From Pseudonocardia autotrophica (lineage in GTDB: Bacteria > Actinomycetota > Actinomycetes > Mycobacteriales > Pseudonocardiaceae), in the NCBI RefSeq assembly GCF_000717175.1, contig NZ_JNYD01000021.1, positions 37,227 to 101,226 on the forward strand: DNA of 64,000 bases, in the 5' to 3' direction. Shown in pieces: positions 17,931 through 26,269 of this stretch. The stretch's first letter is position 1, and every line of letters starts with the position of its first letter. A program made the translations under genes and the position numbers. Below the pieces are notes generated by a model. It did no database searches. It saw only the letters and a list, made by a program, of their open reading frames with translations, and was not told the origin of the DNA.

Positions 17931-18851
17931 GTGAACGACGTGGCCGGGCACGGTGACGGGCGACGCGAGGTCGTCGACGCCCACCACCACCTCCTCGACG
18001 TCGCCGGGATCGGCTACTCGTGGATCCGCGACCGGAGTCGGGTGCTGGAGGCGTTGCTGTCCAACTACTACGACTGCGCCCGTGACTACGGCGGCGACGA
18101 CTACGCCGACGACATGTCCACGGTGCCACTGGCCGGCTCGGTCGCCTGTGAGTTCGGCGCGGTCGACCCGGTGGCCGAGGCCACCTGGATCCAGCAGCTC
18201 GCCGACGCCGGCAGTGGACCGAGCGCCTTCATCGCCGGCGTCGACCTCGCGAGCCCGACGCTGACCGAGACGCTGCGGCGCTACCGCGACCTGCCGAGGG
18301 TGCACGCCGTCCGCCAGCCGCTCTACTGGGCCGAGGACCCGTTGCGCCGGCTCGGCGCGCGCCCCGACTACCTCACCGATCCGCGATGGCTCGCAGGGTT
18401 CGAACAGGTCGCCGCCGACGGCCTCACCTGGGACCTGCTCGTCTACGACGCACAGATCCCCGACACCGCCGTGCTCCTCCGGTCCTTCCCGGACACGCCG
18501 ATCGTGCTGGAAGCCGCGGGCTGGCCGCTCGACCGCTCCCCGGACGGGTTCGCCCGCTGGACCGAGCGGCTCGAGTTCGCCGCCGCACACCCCAACGTGG
18601 CGCTCAAGCTCCAGGGCCTCGCGCTGATCTTCGGCCCCTCCCGGCAGGAGATCGAGCCCTGGGTACGCCGCGCGGTCGACACCTTCGGCCCCGAGCGCTG
18701 CATGTTCGCCACCCACCTGCCCGTGGACGGTCTGCTGTGGAGCGTCGAGGCCCTGCTCGACGCCCTCTCCGGGATCCTGGCCGACCTGGCCGACCACGAG
18801 AAGGACGAGTTCTTCGGAGGCTGTGCACGCCGCCAGTACCGCGTTCCCTGA
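17931..18851 (+). CDS. Amidohydrolase (TIM-barrel, 2-pyrone-dicarboxylate lactonase-like group)
   Basis: A 306-residue metal-dependent hydrolase. The N-terminal HxH motif lies in VVDAHHHLLDV near residue 14, strands of the barrel include HAVRQPLYWAEDPL and DTPIVLEAAGWPLD, and the family motif NVALKLQGLALIFG follows. A GTG at 17931 with GGGGA just upstream is the likely start; the frame also opens at 17823, overlapping the LysR stop, but those 36 residues look non-coding. These enzymes hydrolyse lactones, amides or decarboxylate. It is downstream of the LysR gene, possibly in its transcript. Substrate is not clear. Confidence 0.78.
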   Translation: MNDVAGHGDGRREVVDAHHHLLDVAGIGYSWIRDRSRVLEALLSNYYDCARDYGGDDYADDMSTVPLAGSVACEFGAVDPVAEATWIQQLADAGSGPSAFIAGVDLASPTLTETLRRYRDLPRVHAVRQPLYWAEDPLRRLGARPDYLTDPRWLAGFEQVAADGLTWDLLVYDAQIPDTAVLLRSFPDTPIVLEAAGWPLDRSPDGFARWTERLEFAAAHPNVALKLQGLALIFGPSRQEIEPWVRRAVDTFGPERCMFATHLPVDGLLWSVEALLDALSGILADLADHEKDEFFGGCARRQYRVP

Positions 18852-18908
18852 CACGCTGCCGCGGCGCTCCCCTTCCCGGATCGGGCCGGAGCGCCGGCGC
18901 CCTCCGCC

Positions 18909-19190
18909 TCAGTCGAGGAACCAGACCTCTGCCAGCTCGCTCGCCAGAAGTCCTTGTTCGGTGGCGATCCGCTCCAGCGCGGAGGCGAGCCGCGATGCCA
19001 GCTCGACGGCGGCATCCGTCACCCCATCGGCTCCGGACTCGGCGACGACCGCCTCGAAGACCGCCCTTGCGGCTGCGAGGCCCTGGTCCGCGTTGTGGTC
19101 GTCGGAGAGGAACGCGAGCACGGCGTCGCGTGGAGCGGCCAGTGCAGACTGGTCGTCGAGCTTGTCGCGGGGGCTTCCGTGCGCGTTCAT
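18909..19190 (-). CDS. Small hypothetical helical protein
   Basis: A 93-residue protein (MNAHGSPRDKLDDQSALAAPRD) that is almost all alpha-helical and acidic, ending LASELAEVWFLD. The start at 19190 has AAGGG 5 nt upstream. It is convergent with the amidohydrolase gene. I do not recognise the family; the helical repeats (AARAVFEAVVAESGADGV) suggest a small regulator or toxin-antitoxin-like partner, but there is no evidence beyond shape. Confidence 0.55.
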   Translation of the reverse strand: MNAHGSPRDKLDDQSALAAPRDAVLAFLSDDHNADQGLAAARAVFEAVVAESGADGVTDAAVELASRLASALERIATEQGLLASELAEVWFLD

Positions 19191-19546
19191 ACTGCCCTTC
19201 CGACGGCGACGCGCGAACACGGCGGTTCGTCGAAAGCTGTGTACCCGGCATTTGCATCTGCAACCGCTCTGGCTCGCGGCCCGGGCCGAAGACCCGTCCG
19301 GCTCACGAGGCAATTCCTTCATCACCGCTCGCCTGCCAGCCCGGCAGAGCCGCGGCCGATGATGCTCACTGCGCAGATCAGCAGGTAGATCAGCCCAGCT
19401 GTACCGCACCGGCCCAAGACTTTGGTCCATGCGGGAAGCTCGACACCTCCGGCGTCCGGCGCAGCCGCCCGGGGCCCCCGCGGCCACCGCACCGCTGCCC
19501 GCTGGACCCCGATCCTGGCGGACCGCCGTCACGAGGCCTGTGCTCG

Positions 19547-19610
19547 AGCAAGTGCGGATCAGATGCCCGACGACCTCGCCTGAAGAGCGCTTGGCCGGAG
19601 GTCGACATGC
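19547..19610 (-). mobile_element. Short remnant of an IS1380-type transposase 5' end
   Basis: About 64 bp whose minus-strand reading starts MSTSGQALFRRGRRA and aligns without gaps over the first 44 nt (about 75% identity) to the 5' end of the transposase relic at 54395-55023 (MLTSSEAIFREDRRA). After that the match stops, so this is a footprint of an insertion or an internal deletion product. The 436-bp gap from 19191 to 19626 contains nothing else I can identify. Confidence 0.45.
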
Positions 19611-19626
19611 CGTAGCGGGGACCCGC

Positions 19627-20850
19627 TCATGGCCGAGCCGACGAGGTGGTCGGCGGTCCGGTCGGCGCCCCGGAGTCCGGCACCCCTGCGTAGTCGGGCA
19701 GCTCGATCCCGTCGATCGCGCGCTCGACGAGCGCCATGAGCGCCTCCATGTCGGGCTCCGGGGCCGGCTCCACATCCGGTGCGGGGGCCTCGAGGCTCTG
19801 CACGTGCATCCGGCCGATCTCCTGGTTCGCCTCGACGAACGGGCGCATCCGCTCCTCGTAGCCGGCGAACCCGGCCACCGGGTCCCAGCCGGCGGCGGCC
19901 AGCTCCCCGGCCAGCACGTACGCGCCGACCAGGGCCAGCCCGGTGCCTTGCCCGGACATCGGCGACGAGCAGAACGCCGCGTCCCCGAGCAACCCCACCC
20001 GTCCGCTCGACCAGCGGTCCATCACCACCTGCGCGACCTGGTCGAGGTAGAAGTCCGGGGTGTCGTCCAGGTGCGCCAGGATGCGCGGGGTCTCCCACCC
20101 GAAGTCGGCCATCCGGTCGCGCAACAGCCGCTTCTGGGCCGCGACGTCCCGGTAGTCCACGTCGAAGTCGGGAGAGGGGAAGGAGAGCATGGCGATCGCC
20201 CGGGTGGCGTCCTGGACGGGCCGCAGCCCGGCGGACCGCCCGGCCTCCTGGTAGTCGATCAGCCAGCGGTCCAGCCCGAACTCGTTGGGCACGCTGTAGA
20301 AGGCCAGCACCAGCCCGAGGTGGCGGACGAACTGCTCGCGGGGTCCGAACACCATTCCGCGCAACGCCGAGTGCAACCCGTCCGCCCCGATCACCAGGTC
20401 GAAGCGCCGCCGGTCGCCGCCCGCGAAGACCACGTCGACGCCGTCCGCGTCCTGGGTGAGCTCGGCGATCCGGTCACCGAAGACGTATTCGACGCTGTCG
20501 CGGGTGTCGTCGTGGAGCACCTGGGACAGGTCCCCGCGCAGGATCTCGATCTCCGAGATGTACCCGTCGCCGCCGTCGTCGTCCGCGCGGTAGGTCTCCA
20601 GCACGTTCCCGTCCACGTCCACCGTGTACGCGCCGGCGGTGTCGGTGCAGGCCGCGCGCACCGCCGCGTCCAGCCCCATCCGCCGGATGACCTCCTTGGC
20701 CACCCCCCGCGCGTCCACCGCCTGCCCACCGGGCCGCAGCCCAGGGGCCCGCTCCACCACGGTCACCTCGACACCCCGCCGGCTCAACCAGTGGGCGAGC
20801 GCGGGCCCCGCGATGCTCGCCCCCGCCACCAACACCCTGATACCGCTCAC
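19627..20850 (-). CDS. FAD-dependent monooxygenase (aromatic hydroxylase family)
   Basis: A 407-residue single-component flavoprotein monooxygenase. It begins SGIRVLVAGASIAGPALAHW (Rossmann motif GxSxxG), followed by an acidic residue ending the second strand (VTVVERAPGL) and the second FAD motif RVGLLGDAAFCSSPMSG near residue 290. GADGLHSALR is the conserved DG motif. Such enzymes hydroxylate aromatics or inactivate tetracycline-like rings using NAD(P)H and O2. The GTG start at 20850 has AAGGGG upstream. A TetR-family gene lies just upstream on the same strand and may regulate it. Confidence 0.87.
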   Translation of the reverse strand: MSGIRVLVAGASIAGPALAHWLSRRGVEVTVVERAPGLRPGGQAVDARGVAKEVIRRMGLDAAVRAACTDTAGAYTVDVDGNVLETYRADDDGGDGYISEIEILRGDLSQVLHDDTRDSVEYVFGDRIAELTQDADGVDVVFAGGDRRRFDLVIGADGLHSALRGMVFGPREQFVRHLGLVLAFYSVPNEFGLDRWLIDYQEAGRSAGLRPVQDATRAIAMLSFPSPDFDVDYRDVAAQKRLLRDRMADFGWETPRILAHLDDTPDFYLDQVAQVVMDRWSSGRVGLLGDAAFCSSPMSGQGTGLALVGAYVLAGELAAAGWDPVAGFAGYEERMRPFVEANQEIGRMHVQSLEAPAPDVEPAPEPDMEALMALVERAIDGIELPDYAGVPDSGAPTGPPTTSSARP

Positions 20851-20998
20851 CGGTGCCCCTTTCGTCGACTCGTCGAGGGGAAGACGTCGACGGGGCCCGA
20901 AAATCATCGCCTGCTCGGCATTCGCAGCGAGTCGCGGCCGTGGGTCAGGCCCGCGTCTGCGCTGGAACAGGCGCACTCGTCCAGCCGACCCGCACGGA

Positions 20999-21071
20999 GT
21001 GCAGCTCAGAAGCTCGCTGTAGGGCACGACAGGCATCGTCGGAGCCAGTTGGAGGCCATGAGGGAGGCCAC
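20999..21071 (+). repeat. 73-nt imperfect repeat, copy 1 (copy 2 at 55133-55205)
   Basis: Ungapped alignment with 55133-55205 gives 55 of 73 identical bases by eye; both copies are on the plus strand and start GTGCAGCTCAGA and share TTGGAGGCCA and GGAGGCCAC. It lies in the 227-bp gap between the FAD monooxygenase start and the TetR stop. Its nature is unknown. Confidence 0.5.
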
Positions 21072-21077
21072 GACGGG

Positions 21078-21752
21078 TCAGCTCGGTGGGGGGTCGTCCG
21101 CCAGGTAGATGGCGCGCATCCACACCGTCGTCGCCGACTCGACGAGGTCGTCGACGGCCAGTGCGTCCGGCGCGTCGATCAGGGTGAGGAAGAGCATGCG
21201 CTCGCCGTGCCAGATCAGGTTGCGGGCGAGCTGGTCGGCGGCGGGCCCGTCGGGGGCGATACCGCGTCGCCGCTCGCGCTCGATCGCTCGGGTCATCCGT
21301 TCGACGGGCTGGTGGATGAGGTCGTGCCACAGGCTGCGGGCCTCGTCGACGGAGTTCCAGAGGTCCGCGCCCTCGCGCATGACGGCGCCGTGCTCGAGCC
21401 AGAAGTCGACGACAGCCCGGATGGTGGCCGTCATCGACTCGCGCGGGCGGGCGGACTCCGGCCGCTGGAACCAGGAGTCCTCGGTGTCGTAGAAGACCAG
21501 GAGCCGGTCCCGCACCCGCGCGAGCAGCGCGGCGTAGGCCTCGTGCTTGGACTTGAAGTAGAAGTAGAAGCGCGTGCGGGTGATCCCGGCTTCCTCGGCG
21601 ATCTGCTCCACACCGAGGTCCCGCAGCGGCGTCTCGACCAGCAGCCGCTCGAGCGCGTCCAGGATCAGGGCGTCCCGACGCCGAGTGGCGCGGGTCGTGG
21701 GCTTCCGCTCGCGCTGCCCATTGCTCCTCGGCGCGGCCTTCGGACCTGTCAT
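21078..21752 (-). CDS. TetR-family transcriptional regulator (EthR-like)
   Basis: A 224-residue TetR protein. The basic N-terminus (TTRATRRRDALILDALERLL) leads into a helix-turn-helix (LGVEQIAEEAGITRTRFYFYFKSK, about residues 45-68) of the type found in EthR-like repressors. The start MTGPKAAPRSNG at 21752 is preferred to the upstream frame. It lies upstream of the FAD monooxygenase on the same strand and probably regulates it, and it follows the catabolic cluster after a terminator hairpin. Confidence 0.85.
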   Translation of the reverse strand: MTGPKAAPRSNGQRERKPTTRATRRRDALILDALERLLVETPLRDLGVEQIAEEAGITRTRFYFYFKSKHEAYAALLARVRDRLLVFYDTEDSWFQRPESARPRESMTATIRAVVDFWLEHGAVMREGADLWNSVDEARSLWHDLIHQPVERMTRAIERERRRGIAPDGPAADQLARNLIWHGERMLFLTLIDAPDALAVDDLVESATTVWMRAIYLADDPPPS

Positions 21753-21776
21753 CGCGGTGGACTCTACCGCCGCCAG

Positions 21777-21813
21777 CTGTGCCGGACCCGCGGTGCGCGC
21801 GGGTCCGGCACAG
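21777..21813 (-). terminator. Hairpin terminator after the Dabb/amidohydrolase operon
   Basis: A perfect 16-bp stem (CTGTGCCGGACCCGCG with CGCGGGTCCGGCACAG) and a 5-nt loop at 21793-21797. It lies 1 nt past the stop of the Dabb gene, so it most likely ends the minus-strand operon that starts near 25149. Confidence 0.7.
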
Positions 21814-21814
21814 G

Positions 21815-22126
21815 TCACAGGGTGGTGGCTCCGTCCGGCAGCACGAACTGGACCCGCTCCAGTGAGGCGCAGAGCCGACCGAAGACATCCTGCCGAATCC
21901 GGTTGTGCTCGGCGTCCTCGTCGTACTGCCGGTAGGCCTCCTCGTCGGCGAGATCGACGGTGATCACGAAGTCCGCGTTGCCCTCGCGCAGCCCGAGATC
22001 GCGGCCGGCCCGGAGCTCGAACTCGACGCCCTGCACCCGCAGGTCACGCAGCTCCTGCAGGCCCGCCTCGAGCTCGGCTGCACCCACTCCCTCGCGGATC
22101 CGGCCGAGGACCACGTTGCGGATCAC
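21815..22126 (-). CDS. Dabb (stress-responsive A/B barrel) domain protein
   Basis: A 103-residue ferredoxin-like barrel protein: VIRNVVLGRIREGVGAAELE, LRVQGVEFELRAGRDL, and FVITVDLADEEAYRQYDEDAEHN, which are the conserved Dabb segments (the last helix with Y-x(n)-H). The GTG start overlaps the stop of the DUF59 gene (GTGA, 22123-22126). Dabb proteins are small dimeric, often cofactor-free, enzymes or stress proteins. In this operon it may act on an intermediate made by the upstream enzymes. Its role is not known. Confidence 0.78.
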   Translation of the reverse strand: MIRNVVLGRIREGVGAAELEAGLQELRDLRVQGVEFELRAGRDLGLREGNADFVITVDLADEEAYRQYDEDAEHNRIRQDVFGRLCASLERVQFVLPDGATTL

Positions 22127-22497
22127 CGGCGTTCCCACTCCCGCGGGCGCACCGGCACCTCGAGCAGGGAGGCCGCGCGCCGGTCGTCCAACGTGCGCCT
22201 GCCGGCGTCGGTCATTAGTTCCGGCGTCCACATCGTGACAGTGTCGATCTCCACCCGGACGTTCTCGACGCCGTCGACCTCGGCCACGCGCGCCTCGATC
22301 CCGTCCGCGATGGAGCTCATGAGGATGCACGACGGTGCCGTGGGGCTGACCGTGACGACGACCGTTCCGTCGCCCTCGACATGCCAGTCCCGGACCAGTC
22401 CCATGTCCCGCACGCTCATCGGCGCCCGCGCCGCGATGCTGCAGGGATCGTCGACCTTCCCGAGAGCGGCCTCGATCGCCGCCGGCGTCGCGCTCAT
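22123..22497 (-). CDS. DUF59/MIP18-family protein (metal-sulfur cluster assembly type)
   Basis: A 124-residue protein of the PaaD/SufT-like DUF59 family: the N-terminal helix (IEAALGKVDDPCSIAARAP), the glycine-rich VVTVSPTAPSCILMSSIADGIEARVAEV, and VRVEIDTVTMWTPELMTDAGRR. The cysteine in TAPSC matches the conserved family position. These proteins help assemble Fe-S or metal centres. It overlaps its neighbours on both sides (ATGA and GTGA). Homologues are paired with the same type of amidohydrolase in clusters for soluble diiron monooxygenases; that pairing comes from memory, not from this window. Confidence 0.75.
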   Translation of the reverse strand: MSATPAAIEAALGKVDDPCSIAARAPMSVRDMGLVRDWHVEGDGTVVVTVSPTAPSCILMSSIADGIEARVAEVDGVENVRVEIDTVTMWTPELMTDAGRRTLDDRRAASLLEVPVRPREWERR

Positions 22498-23585
22498 CGC
22501 CGGTACCCCGCCGGGTCCGACGCGAACTCCGCCTTCCAGGCGGCGTAGGGCTCCGGGCGCGGATCGGTGCGACGGGCCAGGGAGAACTGGTCGTCGGCGA
22601 TCTTCGCCTTCATCGCCTCGACGTCCAGGTCGAGGACGCGGGCGTAGTTCAGGCCGAGGATCTTGGCCTTGTCCTCGCGGGTCAACGGCTCGATCCCCAC
22701 GCCGTTCAGTGTCTGCTCCGAGAACTGGAACTCGGTGAAGGCCTCCAGGAAGGGCTGGGTGTGCGCGAACATCGCCCCGTCCGAGAAAATGATCTTGTCT
22801 GGTCCGCCCCAGAGGAGGAAGTCGGCCATGATCTCCTCGAACATCTTCGGCGCCTTGAGCAGCAGCAGGCTGGTGACCTCGAGGTTGGCGTAGACGTTGG
22901 GGTAACGTCCCAGGGCCAGGGAGGTCTCGCGGGTGAAGGCCAGCCCGGCGTGGATGATCTCGAAGCTCACCTCCGGGAAGCGGCCGGCGGCCCCGTCGAC
23001 GTCGTCGATCTTGTAAGGGTTCATCGGCACCGGCCCGAGCGGGGCGGCCTTGTGGATCGCGACGGTCTTCAGGCCGTGCTCGATCGCTCGCTCGATGATC
23101 GGGAACGCGAGGTCCGGGTCGTCGAGCCGCCAGGATCGGTCCGGCTCGACCTGGGCCGGGTACATCTTCAGCCCGACCGCCTGTGGCAGCTCGGCCATCT
23201 GCTCGTCGAGTTCGCGCAGGCAGGTCTCGAGCCCGGCGGTCGGGTCCACACCGACGTAGGCGAGGAAGCGGAACCCGTACTTGGTGGCCGCCTCGACGGT
23301 CTTCTCCCGCGCCGCCAGGCCGTCGCCGAAGTAGGAGTCGAGGCGGAGGGTGTGCGTGGCGGCGACGTCGACGTCCGCCTCCACGAACAGCGCCTGGGCG
23401 AGGGCGTCGACGGTCCAGTCCGAGGTGAACTCCTCGAGCGTCATCCGGGCGTGGGGCGGGGACCAGGTGTTGTGGAGCCCCCAGAGCATGTCGCACAACA
23501 GCTGACCGGGTTTGTTGCGGATGTTCGCCGGTTCGAGGTTGTAGGCGTGGGACACGGCGTTGATCACGAAGTAGTCGTCGATCAT
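22494..23585 (-). CDS. Amidohydrolase of the type found in propane/THF monooxygenase clusters
   Basis: A 363-residue TIM-barrel amidohydrolase beginning MIDDYFVINAVSHAYNLEP. Conserved segments include VGLKMYPAQVEPDRSW, LKTVAIHKAAPLGPVPMNPY, and the VYANLEVTSLLLL motif, which I recognise as the group encoded beside mimABCD/prmABCD. The usual H-x-H metal motif at the N-terminus is replaced here by SHAY, so the metal set may differ. It is coupled to the DUF59 gene. No diiron monooxygenase is present in this window. The reaction is unknown; a hydrolytic or cofactor-repair role is possible. Confidence 0.8.
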   Translation of the reverse strand: MIDDYFVINAVSHAYNLEPANIRNKPGQLLCDMLWGLHNTWSPPHARMTLEEFTSDWTVDALAQALFVEADVDVAATHTLRLDSYFGDGLAAREKTVEAATKYGFRFLAYVGVDPTAGLETCLRELDEQMAELPQAVGLKMYPAQVEPDRSWRLDDPDLAFPIIERAIEHGLKTVAIHKAAPLGPVPMNPYKIDDVDGAAGRFPEVSFEIIHAGLAFTRETSLALGRYPNVYANLEVTSLLLLKAPKMFEEIMADFLLWGGPDKIIFSDGAMFAHTQPFLEAFTEFQFSEQTLNGVGIEPLTREDKAKILGLNYARVLDLDVEAMKAKIADDQFSLARRTDPRPEPYAAWKAEFASDPAGYRR

Positions 23586-23613
23586 CGTTGACTCCTGTGG
23601 TGGATGGTGCGGG

Positions 23614-25149
23614 TCAGATCCGTCGGTCGGCGGTGGTCCAGTACTCGTCGCGCAAGGCCCGTTTGAGGACCTTGCCGATCCCCGAACGCGGGAGTGCGCG
23701 GGTGATGACGCGCTTGGGTGCCTTGACCGAGCCGAGGTGGGCCTTGCAGGCTGCGATCAGCTCGTCCGGGTCGATCGTGTGCCCAGGCCGGGTCTCGATC
23801 ACCGCGGTCACGGCCTCACCCCACTTCGGGTCGGGGAGCCCGATGACCGCGCAGTCGTCGATGCCCGGGAAGGTGTGCAGGAAGGACTCGACCTCGGACG
23901 GGAAGACGTTGAAGCCACCCGTGATGATCATGTCCTTCTTGCGGTCGACGATGTAGACGAAGCCGTCCTCGTCGCGCAGGCCGACGTCGCCCGTCCCGTA
24001 CCAACCGCCGGGTCTGCGGGTCTGGGCGGTCGCGTCGGGGTCCTGCCAGTAGCCGTCGAAGACCAGGTCGGACCGCACGACGATCTCGCCGCTCTCGCCG
24101 GGCCCGAGCAGGTTCCCGTCGTCGTCCATGATCTCGATCCGGGCGAGCGCCGAGGGTCGGCCGCAGGACGCCAGCCGACGACCGAGGACCGGGTCCGCTG
24201 CCGCCTGCGCGATCTCCGTGGTCTCGTGGACGGTGCAGATCAGCGGTGCTTCGGCCTGGCCGAAGGTCTGTGTCATCACCGGGCCGAACACCTCGACCGC
24301 CTCGGCGAGCCGGTCCGGGGCCAGCGGGGCGCCGGCGATGAGGAACTGGCGGAGCGAGGAGTAGTCGTACCGGCGAACCTTCGGGTCGGCCAGTAGCTTG
24401 TAGAGGGCGGTCGGCGGGAGGAAGATCGCGGAGATCCGGTTGCGCTCGATCGACCCGAGCACCTGCTCGGGAACCACCCCGTCGTGCACGACCACCCGTC
24501 CGCCCTGCGCGAGGGTCGGGAAGCAGACCAGGCCGGCAGCGTGCGTCATCGGGGTCGCGCACAGGTAGCGGGGCGGCTCCGGCTCACGCAGGTGGATCTG
24601 GAACCCCAGGCACATCAGGTGGATCTGGCGGTGGGTGATCGGGACCGCCTTCGACCGCCCCGTGGTCCCACCGGTCGGGAGGAGCATCGCGACGCCACCG
24701 GGCTCGAACGGCCGGTCCGGTACACGGGGACCCGTCGGCACCAGCCAGTCGTCGGCGTCGAAAGGCTGGGAGGGTTCGAGGCCGTCGACCAGTTTCTCCA
24801 GCTCGGCGGCCCGGTCGGCCAGATCGGGGTGATGGAGGATCCGCCGGCACCCGACCGTCGTCAGGAAGTCGGCCTGGTCCGCCGAACCGGAGACGACGTT
24901 GATGGCGGTCCAGATCGCCCCCGCACGGAGGATCCCCACGATGCACGCGAGCGCGAGCGGGTGGTTCCGGCTGAGGACACCGATCCGGTCCCCCGGCCGG
25001 ACGCCGTCCCGGCGCAGTGCGCCCGCGATCCGGTGGGTCAGATCGCGGAACTCCTTGTGGGTGAGGACCGTGGTGCCGTCAGGATCGACGAGGCACGGAT
25101 CGGTGGGCGCCGCGCGGGCGCCGCGGTCGATGTAGTCGACGAGCAGCAT
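23614..25149 (-). CDS. Acyl-CoA synthetase (AMP-dependent ligase)
   Basis: A 511-residue ANL ligase. It has the P-loop LLPTGGTTGRSKAVPITH, the A8 segment YGTGDVGLRDEDGFVYIVDRKKDM, and the C-terminal KAPKRVITRALPRSGIGKVLKRAL with the catalytic lysine. Domain order and length are normal. It is about 50% alike in layout to the ligase at 2791-4344 and belongs to the same subgroup. It starts 42 nt downstream of the alpha/beta hydrolase stop and is separated by a short gap from the amidohydrolase. In the pathway it would activate the acid freed by that hydrolase. Confidence 0.9.
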   Translation of the reverse strand: MLLVDYIDRGARAAPTDPCLVDPDGTTVLTHKEFRDLTHRIAGALRRDGVRPGDRIGVLSRNHPLALACIVGILRAGAIWTAINVVSGSADQADFLTTVGCRRILHHPDLADRAAELEKLVDGLEPSQPFDADDWLVPTGPRVPDRPFEPGGVAMLLPTGGTTGRSKAVPITHRQIHLMCLGFQIHLREPEPPRYLCATPMTHAAGLVCFPTLAQGGRVVVHDGVVPEQVLGSIERNRISAIFLPPTALYKLLADPKVRRYDYSSLRQFLIAGAPLAPDRLAEAVEVFGPVMTQTFGQAEAPLICTVHETTEIAQAAADPVLGRRLASCGRPSALARIEIMDDDGNLLGPGESGEIVVRSDLVFDGYWQDPDATAQTRRPGGWYGTGDVGLRDEDGFVYIVDRKKDMIITGGFNVFPSEVESFLHTFPGIDDCAVIGLPDPKWGEAVTAVIETRPGHTIDPDELIAACKAHLGSVKAPKRVITRALPRSGIGKVLKRALRDEYWTTADRRI

Positions 25150-25191
25150 GGGACGACCTCGGTGTCATCGTGGTGGGGTGGCGCGCAGGGG

Positions 25192-26064
25192 TCAGGAGAC
25201 GAGGCTGCGAAGCAGGTCGCAGGCGTCGTCGATCACGCGGGATCCCGCCGGGATCTTCTTGGGCACCAGGGGTGCGTGGTGGATGATCCCGGGAATGCAC
25301 ACGTCCTCGGCCGTGCCGCCGGCGGTGCGGATCCGCTCGGCGAAGGCGTGCCCCTCGTCGCGCAGCGGGTCGAACTCGGCGGTGACGACGACCGTGGGCG
25401 GGAACCCGCTCAGGTCGTTGGCGCGGAAGGGGAAGACGAGCGGGTCGTCCTCCTTCGCGTCGGGGGCGTACTGGGCGAACATCCAGTCCATCTGTTCGCC
25501 TGTGAGCATGTAGTCCTTGTCCAGAAGGTGCCGCGACTCGGTACCCGAGTCCCGATCCAGGACGGGGAGCATCAGGACGACGGCGCTCAGGCTGCGATCA
25601 CGCAGTGCCGTCGCGGCCACGAGGCACCCCCCGCTGGACTCTCCCGCGAGGACCACCTTCCCGGAGCCGGACAGTGCGTCGAGCACGGCGGCGATCTCGT
25701 CGAGCTGGCGCGGGTAGGTCGCCTCGGGGGCGAGGGTGAAGTCGACGGCCACGACCGTGCAGCCGGACCGGTTGGCGAAGCGCCGGCACAGGGTGTCGTG
25801 GGTGTGCAGCCCGCACCGGGTGAACGAGCCGCCGTGCACGTAGACCACGGTGGCCAGGGGTTCGACGAACGGCGCGTACGTCCGCACCGGGACGCCGGCG
25901 ACGATCCCGTCCTCGACGGAATGCACCTCCTCCCGCTCGAACCCGAGCGGGATCAAGGCCTCAACGCCCTCGCGCATCTCGGCGACCGACGTCTCAGACA
26001 GGGGCTTGGTGGGCTTGCTCGTGGCGTTCTCGATGAAGGCTGCTGCGGCTTGATCGAGCGGCAT
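25192..26064 (-). CDS. Alpha/beta hydrolase of the hormone-sensitive lipase family
   Basis: A 290-residue esterase. The HSL motif HGGS lies in VVYVHGGSFTRCG, the nucleophile elbow in GESSGG near residue 148, the acid in FDPLRDEG and the histidine in IIHHAP. All catalytic residues are visible. It probably hydrolyses a small ester, giving an acid for the neighbouring acyl-CoA ligase. The start at 26064 is just downstream of a 14-bp palindrome (26077-26090), so this gene is probably first in the operon that runs to the Dabb gene. Confidence 0.87.
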   Translation of the reverse strand: MPLDQAAAAFIENATSKPTKPLSETSVAEMREGVEALIPLGFEREEVHSVEDGIVAGVPVRTYAPFVEPLATVVYVHGGSFTRCGLHTHDTLCRRFANRSGCTVVAVDFTLAPEATYPRQLDEIAAVLDALSGSGKVVLAGESSGGCLVAATALRDRSLSAVVLMLPVLDRDSGTESRHLLDKDYMLTGEQMDWMFAQYAPDAKEDDPLVFPFRANDLSGFPPTVVVTAEFDPLRDEGHAFAERIRTAGGTAEDVCIPGIIHHAPLVPKKIPAGSRVIDDACDLLRSLVS

Positions 26065-26076
26065 GCACGAAACAAT

Positions 26077-26090
26077 ACACGACGTCGTGT
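26077..26090. promoter_or_regulatory. Perfect 14-bp palindrome upstream of the esterase start
   Basis: ACACGACGTCGTGT is a perfect palindrome centred 19 nt from the ATG at 26064. It is the kind of site bound by a TetR or GntR dimer and would overlap the promoter or leader of the operon running to 21815. The nearest regulator gene on that operon is the TetR gene at 21078, which is a candidate only. Confidence 0.5.
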
Positions 26091-26269
26091 CTTGCTCAAG
26101 GGCATCGCTCGATTCGAGACCCGGAGGCCGGTACGAGGACCGTCGGGAGCCCAGGACGGAGGAGGCCCCGCGACCACCCACTTCGTCGTGTCAGTCCGAC
26201 CGCCCAGACCGGCGACACGCTGTGGACTTCCCGCTCGCGTCGGCGCCAGGACCGGCAGGATCTCGTCTG

